Source: Fusobacteriota bacterium
Lineage (GTDB): Bacteria; Fusobacteriota; Fusobacteriia; Bac17; JAEWOZ01
Direction of reading: 5' to 3'
Length of the DNA stretch: 6,724 nucleotides
Assembly (NCBI GenBank): GCA_023399505.1
Contig: JAEWOZ010000080.1
Location: 1 to 6,724, forward strand
In this document: piece by piece, positions 1 to 6,702 of the stretch
How positions within the stretch are numbered: position 1 is the first letter of the stretch
Layout of the letters: each line of letters begins with the position of its first letter
Translations under genes and position numbers: made by a program
Notes under the pieces: model-generated
Seen by the model: only the letters and a program-made list of their open reading frames with translations
Database searches by the model: none
Told to the model about the DNA's origin: nothing

Positions 1-106
1 GCTTTACTACTTCCACACCAGCTCTTATCAAAGGCATCCTTAAGATTGGATTTCCATTAACGCATCTTTATAATTAACGTTGGTACCTTCTTCTATCAAT
101 TCTTTT
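1..106 (-). pseudogene. Frameshifted ankyrin-repeat remnant, partial at left edge
   Basis: Reading on from the TAG stop of the 708-aa gene in the same frame gives RKELIEEGTNVNYKDA, a good match to the family consensus VKLLIEEGANVNDKD, and then soon a stop. Changing frame near 61-63 (equivalent to 2 extra bases or 1 missing) restores VNGNPILRMPLIRAGVEVVK, which has the spacing of the next ANK repeat, from the DxxGxTAL turn to the helix ending EVVK. It therefore looks like a broken piece of a third ANK gene, or the displaced tail of the upstream one. It runs out of the window, so I cannot tell whether an intact ORF resumes further left. No start codon with a ribosome binding site is visible here. 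The ANK identity is fairly sure; the pseudogene status is inferred. Confidence 0.6.
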
Positions 107-2233
107 CTAAATATTATTTGCTTTTAAATTCTCTATTAATCCTTCAACTGTAAATTCTCCTTTGACGCTTCCTAAAGCATTACTTAGACTTGATACAAAA
201 ATATTTATCTTATTTCTTACAGTGTTGAACTTTGTTTCAAAAGCTTTAAAATATTCTAATCCCATTGTTCTTTTATCGTAATATTCTATTAACGCTTCTA
301 AAATCAATTTCTTTATCTCTAATACATTTTCCAATTCATCCAATTTACATAATTTTGCAAAATTTAAAAAACAATTTATAAGCAAGCTTCCATGGTTTAA
401 TGCACATTCATTCATTAGAAAAATTTTATTTATATTTACTTCTTTTAGAATACTTTTCACTAATTTACTTCCGTCCTCTGGTCTTAAATCAAGTGATTTT
501 CTTCTTCTTGAAACATTTTTTATAGAATCATTTTCATTGCTTGATCCCAAACCCAAAGCCTTTTTGTAAATAAAAGATAAAAATTTTATATTTGGAGTAT
601 CTCCATTGAATATTAATTTCAATAACTCGTCTTGATTCTTTGATCTTATCAAAAATTTAAATAATGTCTCTGATTCATTATCAGTAAAAATAGCTCCATT
701 CTGAACTAAAATTTTCATAACATCTTCATGAGGAAAAGAAAAGCTTAGCGCTGTACGTCCAATATCATCCTTGTTGATGACATTTGCCCCTGCTTCTATT
801 AATGTTCTAACTACTTCTACATGACCGTTTTGTGAAGTTATCATTAATACTGTATTACCACAAACATCTTTCTCATTGATATTAGCCCCTGCCTCTATTA
901 GTGTTTTAACTATTTCTATATGGCCATTTTGTGAAGCTATTATCAATGCATTCCAATCGTCTTTGCTCTTATGATTAATATTAGCCCCTGCCTCTATTAG
1001 TGTTTTAACTATTTCTATATGTCCATTTTGTGAAGCTATCATTAATGCTGTCCAGCTGTCTTCCTCAGTATTGTATTCGTAGTCAGTATTTTCTTTAATC
1101 TTTCGATTAACATCAGCCCCAGCTTCTATTAATAATTCAATTAATTCTTTGTTTCCAATTGAAGAGGCTAAAGTTAAAGGTGTCCAGCCAGAATAGCTTC
1201 TTTCATCAATATTAGCTACTGCTTTTATTAATGTCTTAGCTATTTCCGTTTTTTTACTTAAAATCGCAAGTAACAACGCATTGTTTCCCTCACAATCTCT
1301 TCTGTTGACATCATAACCTTTTTCTATCAATAGCTCTACTACCTTTATATGTCCACGTGAAGAAGCTAGCATCAATGCATCACATTCATCATTATTACTT
1401 TTATTAATATTAACGCCCTTCTCTATTAACAGTTCTACTATTTCTTTATAACCATTTCTTGATGCAACTTCCAAAAGCGTTTTACCTTCTTCGATATTAG
1501 CACCTTTTTCTATTAATATTTTAACTATTTCTGTATGGCCACCTTCAATTGCTAAAGTTAATGCTTTATCTATATAATTTGTATAATTATTTTGTGATTT
1601 CAGTATAAATTCTAATGTCTCTTTACTATTGTATACACAAGCTGCTGTTAGAGGTATCATTTCTGTAGAATCTGTGTGTTGAATATCAAGATTATAGACC
1701 TCTATTAGCATCTTAAACGTGTCTATTTTATCAGCCATTGCTGTTATTATTAAAGCATTTCTATTTTTTTTATCTTTTACTTCTAATGGTTTCATACTAT
1801 TCTTTTCTATGAATCTTTTTACCTCTTTACTATTTGATGTATAACACAAAAATAGAAAATACTTATTTTTATCTATTAAATCTTCTTCCAATTTGTATTT
1901 ATCTTTTATCAAATCTATTAATTCAGAATTGAAATCATCTAACGCTAAATCGTATATTTCTGTTATATTCTTCTTGTTTATTTTAACATCTCTTCTTATA
2001 AGCTCTTTCAATACATCAGTATTCTTATTATCTAATGCTAAATCTAAAATACTTTTTTCATCTAAAACGTAATTGATATCAGCACCTCTATTCATTAGCA
2101 TTATAGCTTGATCAGTCCTATGTTTAATTATGGCAATCACCAAATCTTTATTTATGTCTTTGTTTCTAAATTCCCTAATTCTTATAACCTTGATACACGA
2201 TAATATCAAAAATATTAATATAAATTTTTTCAT
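107..2233 (-). CDS. Exported ankyrin-repeat protein with unique C-terminal domain (708 aa)
   Basis: ANK repeats are protein-binding scaffolds; no enzyme motif is visible. Residues 1-17 form a short signal peptide (MKK, hydrophobic core, then ILSC with Cys13), so it is likely exported and possibly a lipoprotein, although the h-region is short. Residues 25-190 are degenerate ANK-like helices shared with the upstream paralog, including the identical stretch IDLIKDKYKLEE. About ten 33-residue repeats follow at 222-516. The one starting at 350 carries about 11 extra residues, an acidic Tyr-containing loop at 380-393. Repeats 394-426 and 427-459 are nearly identical. Residues 520-708 are non-ANK, mostly helical, with a basic patch SRRRKS at 575-580; I do not recognise this domain. 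The ATG is fixed by AAGGAG 5 nt upstream. It lies 34 nt behind the 1219-aa paralog with no terminator between them, so co-transcription is likely. A host-interaction role is inference. Confidence 0.9.
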   Translation of the reverse strand: MKKFILIFLILSCIKVIRIREFRNKDINKDLVIAIIKHRTDQAIMLMNRGADINYVLDEKSILDLALDNKNTDVLKELIRRDVKINKKNITEIYDLALDDFNSELIDLIKDKYKLEEDLIDKNKYFLFLCYTSNSKEVKRFIEKNSMKPLEVKDKKNRNALIITAMADKIDTFKMLIEVYNLDIQHTDSTEMIPLTAACVYNSKETLEFILKSQNNYTNYIDKALTLAIEGGHTEIVKILIEKGANIEEGKTLLEVASRNGYKEIVELLIEKGVNINKSNNDECDALMLASSRGHIKVVELLIEKGYDVNRRDCEGNNALLLAILSKKTEIAKTLIKAVANIDERSYSGWTPLTLASSIGNKELIELLIEAGADVNRKIKENTDYEYNTEEDSWTALMIASQNGHIEIVKTLIEAGANINHKSKDDWNALIIASQNGHIEIVKTLIEAGANINEKDVCGNTVLMITSQNGHVEVVRTLIEAGANVINKDDIGRTALSFSFPHEDVMKILVQNGAIFTDNESETLFKFLIRSKNQDELLKLIFNGDTPNIKFLSFIYKKALGLGSSNENDSIKNVSRRRKSLDLRPEDGSKLVKSILKEVNINKIFLMNECALNHGSLLINCFLNFAKLCKLDELENVLEIKKLILEALIEYYDKRTMGLEYFKAFETKFNTVRNKINIFVSSLSNALGSVKGEFTVEGLIENLKANNI
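686..1570 (-). repeat. Ankyrin repeat array of the 708-aa protein
   Basis: This block encodes residues 222-516, a run of 33-codon units with the pattern xTALxxASxNGHxEIVxxLIEAGANIN. Bases 879-949 and 978-1048 match at 68 of 71 positions with an exact 99-bp offset, which points to a recent duplication of one unit. The unit at residues 350-393 breaks the period with an insertion of about 11 codons, and the last unit (from residue 493) is shortened and degenerate. Confidence 0.9.
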
Positions 2234-2238
2234 TCTTT

Positions 2239-2244
2239 CTCCTT
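2239..2244 (-). promoter_or_regulatory. Ribosome binding site of the 708-aa ANK gene
   Basis: The minus strand reads AAGGAG, then the 5-nt spacer AAAGA, then ATG. This is a strong Shine-Dalgarno match and decides the start. The surrounding leader (2234-2262) matches the leader of the upstream paralog (5928-5956) at 26 of 29 positions, so it was copied together with the gene. Confidence 0.9.
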
Positions 2245-2267
2245 AGTAATTTAATTTTTTTTATTTA

Positions 2268-5200
2268 TTAAAATTTACTAATAACTCTTTCAAATAGCTC
2301 CACAGGTAATTTCTGTAAAAAATAAAGCGAATCGATATATTTGTGTACTTCATTTTTTATCTCTTGAGATGCATCTATATTTTTATTTAGAGATATAAAT
2401 AATCTTATATAGTCTTTTGACATTCTAGTTATTATTATATATGCTATTTCTAGAAGTACCTTCTTCTCGAATTTATCTTCAGAAACATTTAATTCTTCTC
2501 CTACGTAATTTAAAGCTGTTTTACTATCTTCATCTATATCATAAATATTAGCATCTGCTTCCATTAATTCTTTAATAATTTCTATATGACTATTTTGTAG
2601 TGCCAACATTAACGCTGTATATCCATGATCGTTTTTATAATCAACATCGGCTCCTTTTTCTATTAATAATTTTAGAATCTTTATATTATCACTTCTAGAA
2701 GCACCCATTAATGCCGTCCAACCGTTTTCATCTTTAACATTAACATTAGCGCCTTTTTCTATTAATAACTTTACTACCTTTACATGGCCATTTTCTGAAG
2801 CGTGTATTAATGATGTATAACCATCTTCTTCTTTATCATTAATGTTAATACCTTTTTCTATTAGCAATTTAACTATCCCTAAATATCCATTTTCGGATGA
2901 TAATCTCAATAATGTACGATCATCCTTTCTTCTTTTATCGTTAATATCAGCTCCTTTTTCCAATAACAACTTTACTATCTTTATATAGCCATTTTCAAAT
3001 GCGTACATTAAAGCCGTACGCTCCCTTTCATCTTTAACGTTGACGAGAGCTCCTTTCTCTAATAGTAATTCTACTATCCTTATATAACCATTTTTACAAG
3101 CATACATTAACGCTGTCTTCCTATAAAAATTTTTAACATTAATATCAGCTCCTTCTTTTATTAGCAATCTCACTACTTTTATATGACCGTTTTTGCAGGC
3201 ATGCATTAATGCTGTAGAACTATATTCCTCTTTATCATTAACATTAGCACCTTTTTCCAACAATAACTTTACTATTTCGATACAACCATTTTTACAAGCA
3301 TGCATTAATGTTGTACAGCCATCGTTGTCTTTAGTATGAACACTAATACCCTCTTTTAATAATAGCTTCACTATCTCTATATGTCCATTTTTAGAAGCAT
3401 AAGTTAAAGCTGTATAACCTTTATTATTCTTATTATCAATATTAACGCCTTTTTCTAATAGAAACTTTACTATATCTCTGTAACCATTTTCAGAGGCTAA
3501 CATTAATACATTACATCCAGCTTCTGCCTTATCATTAACATTAGCTCCTTTTTCTATTAATAACTTTACTACCTCTATATGACCACTTTTAGAAGCGTGC
3601 ATTAAGGCTGTGTAGCCTTCGGTGTCCTTACCATCAACATCAGCTCCTTTTTCTAATAGTAACTTTACTATATCTATATAATCATTCTTTGATGCTTTTA
3701 TTAATGCTTTATGCTTATCTTCTTTATCATCTATTTTAACTCCTCTCTCTATTAATGACTTTACTGTTTTTACAAATTTGCTTTCGTACATCGTCATTAA
3801 TAATGTACACACGTTAATTTTTCTATAGTCAATATTAGCACCCTTTTCTATTAATAAATTCACTATTTCCATATAGTTATATTTAGATGCCATTGTTAAA
3901 GCTTTACAATCGGCATCGCTAATATCAGCTCCTGCTTCTATTAGTAACCTTACTACCTTTATATGACCATTTTTACTCGCTAAAATCAGAGCTGTGGAAT
4001 CTTTATTATTCTTATCATCAACATCAGCTCCTTTTTCCAATAATAACTTCACAATCTTTTTATAACCATTTTGGCTTGCTAACATTAATGCTGTATATCC
4101 TTCGTTATCCTTATCATTAACATTAGCCCCTTCTTCTATTAATAATTTTACCGTTTCTAATTTACTATACTCCGATGCAAACATTAATATTGTACGTCCA
4201 TCTTCTCTTTTGTCGTTAACATTAGCGCCTTCTTTTATTAGTAGTTTCGCCGTTTCTGTATGACCATTAAAGCATGCTAGAGCCAATGCTGTGCAGCCAG
4301 ATTCTTCTTTATCATTAACATTAGCCCCTTCTTCTATTAATAATTTTACTATCTCTATATGACCATTTTCAGACGCTTCTATTAATGCTGTAGAATCACA
4401 CTCAGTCTTTTGATTAATGTTAGCTCCTCTTTCTAACAATAACTTCACTGTCTCTATACGGCCGTTTTTAGATGCCTCTATCAAAACTTGACAACAATTT
4501 TCATCATTAATATTAACACCTTCTATTAACAAATTTACTATCTCTATATGACCATTTTGGCTTGCTAAGATCAAAGCTGTGGAATCTTCATTATTCTTAT
4601 CATCAACATCAGCTCCTTTTTCTAATAATAACTTCACTACCTCTGTATGGCCGCTTTTAGAAGCAGCCATCAATGCTGTATAATTCTGATTATTCTTATA
4701 ATTGATATTCACTCCATGTTCTATTAATAGTTTTGCTACCTCTATATGACCGTTTTCAAATGCCTCTATTAATGCTTCATAACCATATTTATCATCAATT
4801 TTGGCTCCTTCTTCTATTAGCAATTTTACTATATCTAGATGCCCATTCTTTGATGCCTCTAGTAACGCTGTAGGTCCATGAATATTATTAATATTAGGCT
4901 TTGCGCCTTTTTCTAATAATAGCTTTACTATTTCTATATGACCATGCTGACTTGCAAAAACTAAAGCTGTCCAATCACGAGATTGTATACCATTAATGCT
5001 AGCTCCTTCTTCTATCAGTAATTTTACTATCTCTATATGACCATTTCTAGAAGCAGCCATTAATGCTGTGCAGCAATTTCCTTCATTAATAAAAGCTCCC
5101 TCTTCTATCAGTAATTTTACTATCTCTATATGACCATTTTCAGATGCTCCTATTAATGCTGTACAACGATTTTCATCATTAATAAGTGCACCTTCTTCTA

Positions 5201-5927
5201 TCAGTAATTTTGCTATCTCCGTATGACCATTTTCAGATGCACTTATTAATGCTGTACAGCATTTTTTTTCATTAACATTAGCCCCTTCCTCTATCAGTAA
5301 TTTTACTATCTCCCTATACCCCTTTGAAGAGGCATATGTTAATGATGTCCAACCATCACGACTTTTATAGTTAATATCCAAAGTATATTGTTTAATTAGC
5401 ATTTCAACTATATCTTTTTTATTTCCAAGGGTTGCTAAAATTAAACAATTTCTACCTTCTTTGTCTTTCAAATCTTTTATATTTATAGCATTTTTCCCTA
5501 TAAAGCCTTTCACTGCTTCTGCTGTTGATGTATAACATAACAATAATAAATACTTTTCATTATTTATTAAATTTTCCTCTAATTTATATTTGTCTTTAAT
5601 CAAATCTATTATATTATAATAAGAATGTCTTAAAGCTAAATCATATATTTTTATTATATTATTTTTACTCATTTCGATCTCTTCTTTTTGAACAAGTGCC
5701 TCTATAATAATTAAGTTTTCTTTTTTTAAAGCTAAGTCTAATATACTTATTCTATTAAAAACGTAATTAATATTGGCTCCTTTTTCTATTAATTCTATAG
5801 CCTCGCTGGTATTACTATAATTTATAGCCATTACCAAATCTTCATTTATGTCTTTGTTTTTAGGTTTTATATCCCGTATAGCCTTAATACAGGATAATAT
5901 TGATAATATTAATATAAATTTTCTCAT
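2268..5927 (-). CDS. Giant exported ankyrin-repeat protein with C-terminal F-box/PRANC-like motif (1219 aa)
   Basis: The start is set by AAGGAG 5 nt before the ATG. Residues 1-17 form a short signal peptide with ILSC (Cys13), so export is likely and lipidation possible. Residues 25-192 form the module of degenerate ANK-like helices shared with the downstream paralog. Residues 193-1135 hold 29 consecutive ANK repeats, mostly 33 residues, with strong consensus (TALxxASxNGHIEIVKLLIEEGANVNDK). Some are 30-32 residues long, notably two of 31 residues at 224-285. About 84 non-ANK residues follow, ending in LPVELFERVI at 1207-1216, which resembles the LPxEI/L core of F-box and poxvirus PRANC tails of ANK proteins. 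In those families the motif recruits host Skp1 of the SCF ubiquitin ligase. Here it abuts the C-terminus, so the match is short and the role is inferred. The gene is likely the first of an operon with the paralog 34 nt downstream. It is unusually long for a bacterial ANK protein. Confidence 0.92.
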   Translation of the reverse strand: MRKFILILSILSCIKAIRDIKPKNKDINEDLVMAINYSNTSEAIELIEKGANINYVFNRISILDLALKKENLIIIEALVQKEEIEMSKNNIIKIYDLALRHSYYNIIDLIKDKYKLEENLINNEKYLLLLCYTSTAEAVKGFIGKNAINIKDLKDKEGRNCLILATLGNKKDIVEMLIKQYTLDINYKSRDGWTSLTYASSKGYREIVKLLIEEGANVNEKKCCTALISASENGHTEIAKLLIEEGALINDENRCTALIGASENGHIEIVKLLIEEGAFINEGNCCTALMAASRNGHIEIVKLLIEEGASINGIQSRDWTALVFASQHGHIEIVKLLLEKGAKPNINNIHGPTALLEASKNGHLDIVKLLIEEGAKIDDKYGYEALIEAFENGHIEVAKLLIEHGVNINYKNNQNYTALMAASKSGHTEVVKLLLEKGADVDDKNNEDSTALILASQNGHIEIVNLLIEGVNINDENCCQVLIEASKNGRIETVKLLLERGANINQKTECDSTALIEASENGHIEIVKLLIEEGANVNDKEESGCTALALACFNGHTETAKLLIKEGANVNDKREDGRTILMFASEYSKLETVKLLIEEGANVNDKDNEGYTALMLASQNGYKKIVKLLLEKGADVDDKNNKDSTALILASKNGHIKVVRLLIEAGADISDADCKALTMASKYNYMEIVNLLIEKGANIDYRKINVCTLLMTMYESKFVKTVKSLIERGVKIDDKEDKHKALIKASKNDYIDIVKLLLEKGADVDGKDTEGYTALMHASKSGHIEVVKLLIEKGANVNDKAEAGCNVLMLASENGYRDIVKFLLEKGVNIDNKNNKGYTALTYASKNGHIEIVKLLLKEGISVHTKDNDGCTTLMHACKNGCIEIVKLLLEKGANVNDKEEYSSTALMHACKNGHIKVVRLLIKEGADINVKNFYRKTALMYACKNGYIRIVELLLEKGALVNVKDERERTALMYAFENGYIKIVKLLLEKGADINDKRRKDDRTLLRLSSENGYLGIVKLLIEKGININDKEEDGYTSLIHASENGHVKVVKLLIEKGANVNVKDENGWTALMGASRSDNIKILKLLIEKGADVDYKNDHGYTALMLALQNSHIEIIKELMEADANIYDIDEDSKTALNYVGEELNVSEDKFEKKVLLEIAYIIITRMSKDYIRLFISLNKNIDASQEIKNEVHKYIDSLYFLQKLPVELFERVISKF
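2523..5351 (-). repeat. 29-unit ankyrin repeat array (about 99-bp period)
   Basis: This block encodes residues 193-1135 of the 1219-aa protein. Unit starts by residue are 193, 224, 255, 286, 319, 352, 383, 416, 449, 479, 512, 545, 578, 611, 644, 675, 707, 739, 772, 805, 838, 871, 904, 937, 970, 1004, 1037, 1070 and 1103, averaging 32.5 residues. All units stay in frame. Conserved positions are the TAL turn, the NGH turn, the IVKLLIE helix and the GANVN loop. Variable positions cluster at the tip before TAL, as is usual for ANK binding surfaces. Confidence 0.95.
5008..5334 (-). repeat. Local 93-bp-period tandem patch within the ANK array
   Basis: The plus-strand string tctatcagtaattttactat, or a close variant, recurs in register at 5008, 5101, 5194 and 5287, exactly 93 bp apart. 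The rest of the array is mostly at 99 bp and carries tctattaataa-type versions of the same helix. Copies at 5008 and 5101 are identical for about 39 nt. This marks a recently expanded sub-block with 31-residue repeats, encoding residues of about 198-306. Confidence 0.85.
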
Positions 5928-5932
5928 TCTAT

Positions 5933-5938
5933 CTCCTT
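5933..5938 (-). promoter_or_regulatory. Ribosome binding site of the 1219-aa ANK gene
   Basis: The minus strand reads AAGGAG, then the 5-nt spacer ATAGA, then ATG. The layout is the same as for the downstream paralog and fixes the translation start. Confidence 0.9.
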
Positions 5939-5956
5939 AGTAATCTAATTTCTTTT

Positions 5957-5971
5957 TTAGACTAAGTCTAA
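5957..5971. promoter_or_regulatory. 15-bp palindrome, possible operator, in the leader of the ANK operon
   Basis: TTAGACTAAGTCTAA has perfect 7-bp arms around one central base. It sits about 18 nt upstream of the ribosome binding site of the 1219-aa gene. The leader homology between the two ANK genes stops exactly at its edge, so the downstream gene lacks it. It could be an operator or a small mRNA hairpin. The inverted repeat is certain; the function is inferred. Confidence 0.4.
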
Positions 5972-5972
5972 C

Positions 5973-5978
5973 ATCATA
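5973..5978 (-). promoter_or_regulatory. Weak candidate -10 box (TATGAT) for the ANK operon
   Basis: The minus strand reads TATGAT one base upstream of the 15-bp palindrome, which would place the start of transcription inside the palindrome. No convincing -35 is found at 16-18 nt upstream (AGGTTA or GGTTAA there). In such AT-rich DNA a chance match is easy, so this is only a candidate. Confidence 0.22.
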
Positions 5979-6098
5979 AGATATTTTTAGCAACTTAACC
6001 TAAAATAAAAACTCATATTAATATTTTATAATAAAAAACTTTAATTTTTATTCATTAATGATTTCTCATTTTATATATTATCTTAAAAATTTTAGTAA

Positions 6099-6113
6099 AT
6101 AACTTGAAGTTAT
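6099..6113. promoter_or_regulatory. Second 15-bp palindrome (7-1-7) in the intergenic region
   Basis: ATAACTTGAAGTTAT has perfect 7-bp arms and one central base. It lies between the toxin-gene terminator and the ANK operon, 142 bp upstream of the first palindrome (start to start). Its geometry matches that of the first palindrome but its sequence differs. It may be an upstream regulator site; no function can be read from sequence alone. The remaining intergenic DNA (5979-6098) is AT-rich with no credible ORF or RNA gene. Confidence 0.3.
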
Positions 6114-6136
6114 GTAAAAATAGGTTGTCTAATAAA

Positions 6137-6166
6137 AAAGGAATTAAATCAAAGTTTAATTCCTTT
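6137..6166 (-). terminator. Intrinsic terminator behind the toxin-like gene
   Basis: The perfect 12-bp arms AAAGGAATTAAA and TTTAATTCCTTT flank a 6-nt loop. On the minus strand the stem runs straight into a T-tract (CCTTTTTTATT), as expected for Rho-independent termination. The hairpin begins 32 nt beyond the stop of the 6199-6702 gene. It separates that gene from the ANK operon. On the plus strand a T-run (6174-6180) also follows after a few bases, so weak bidirectional action is possible. Confidence 0.8.
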
Positions 6167-6198
6167 AAAAATATTTTTTTAGCAGGTACCAATTATAA

Positions 6199-6702
6199 TT
6201 AACGATTTTTCTTGGTAATCAAATTCTCTGTAAAGCCTAAAAGTTCCTCTACTCTATTCTTACTTATTATACTTTTATAAAATTTGCACTTTTCGAAAGC
6301 TTTATCATATATGTAATTTGGTAAAATTCTTTTTCTTTTGTTTAAATATATATCTAATATTATTAAATATTCTCTCTTTTTTATATAAAATACTCTATCA
6401 CTACTTAATTTATTTAGAAGTCTTATTTCCCCAAATTTAGGTTTATAGCTTGATATATCTCTACTATCAGAGAATTTTTCACCATCAAATGATTTTTTTA
6501 ATTCATTTATTAATTTAGATAGATTCTTTTTTGAAAGATTTTTAAAAGATTTTAAAGCCTCTTTATCAATTAAAATCTTTTCAGTCTTAATAAAATTATT
6601 TAAATTTTTTGAATTAAAGAAATATGAATCTTCACAACATTTTATTTGCTCTTTAAAAAGTACTAATATAGAGCCGTTTAATTTTTCCTTATTCTTGGCC
6701 AT
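6199..6702 (-). CDS. Putative RelE/HigB-family toxin (167 aa, start uncertain)
   Basis: Residues 50-143 follow the pattern of the RelE/ParE superfamily, best the HigB/phage Gp49-like branch: a helical hairpin (50-72), then GEIR (91-94), RVFY (103-106), a YLIILDIYLNKRKR strand with a basic end (112-125), LPNY (127-130) and a final helix with Ala135 and Tyr142. Family members are ribosome-associated mRNA interferases using basic and Tyr residues. The protein is long for the family (usually about 90-120 aa) because of an N-terminal extension of about 45 residues and a C-terminal tail of about 24. The ATG at 6702 has only a weak AAAGA behind it, and the frame is open to the right edge (TNSDLKI before Met1), so the true start may lie outside. 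No antitoxin gene follows; the terminator comes first. Any partner would be upstream, out of view. The assignment rests on motif reading and is moderately sure. Confidence 0.6.
   Translation of the reverse strand: MAKNKEKLNGSILVLFKEQIKCCEDSYFFNSKNLNNFIKTEKILIDKEALKSFKNLSKKNLSKLINELKKSFDGEKFSDSRDISSYKPKFGEIRLLNKLSSDRVFYIKKREYLIILDIYLNKRKRILPNYIYDKAFEKCKFYKSIISKNRVEELLGFTENLITKKNR

Noticed and set aside
2234..2267. A separate promoter for the 708-aa gene in the 34-nt gap
   Set aside because: The gap is too short to hold a full promoter with leader, contains only the copied leader and RBS, and shows no -10/-35 pair.
2523..5351. Regular repeats with a constant period, as a possible CRISPR or satellite array
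   Set aside because: The period is 93-102 bp, always whole codons, and the translation is an unbroken ankyrin array.
6058..6102. Plus-strand 14-codon ORF starting ATGATTTCTCAT in the intergenic region
   Set aside because: It is very short, has no ribosome binding site and low-complexity composition, as expected by chance in AT-rich DNA.
6137..6166. 12-bp inverted repeat as a possible insertion-sequence terminus
   Set aside because: The loop is only 6 nt, with a T-tract on the proper side and a gene ending just before it; a terminator explains it fully.
69..6204. GGTACC next to an 11-bp match (tataattaacg) near both ends of the window (69-87 and 6185-6204), as possible element ends
   Set aside because: The order and orientation of the two parts differ between the sites, and the left copy is simply the NVNYK codons of an ankyrin remnant. 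There is no transposase and no target duplication.
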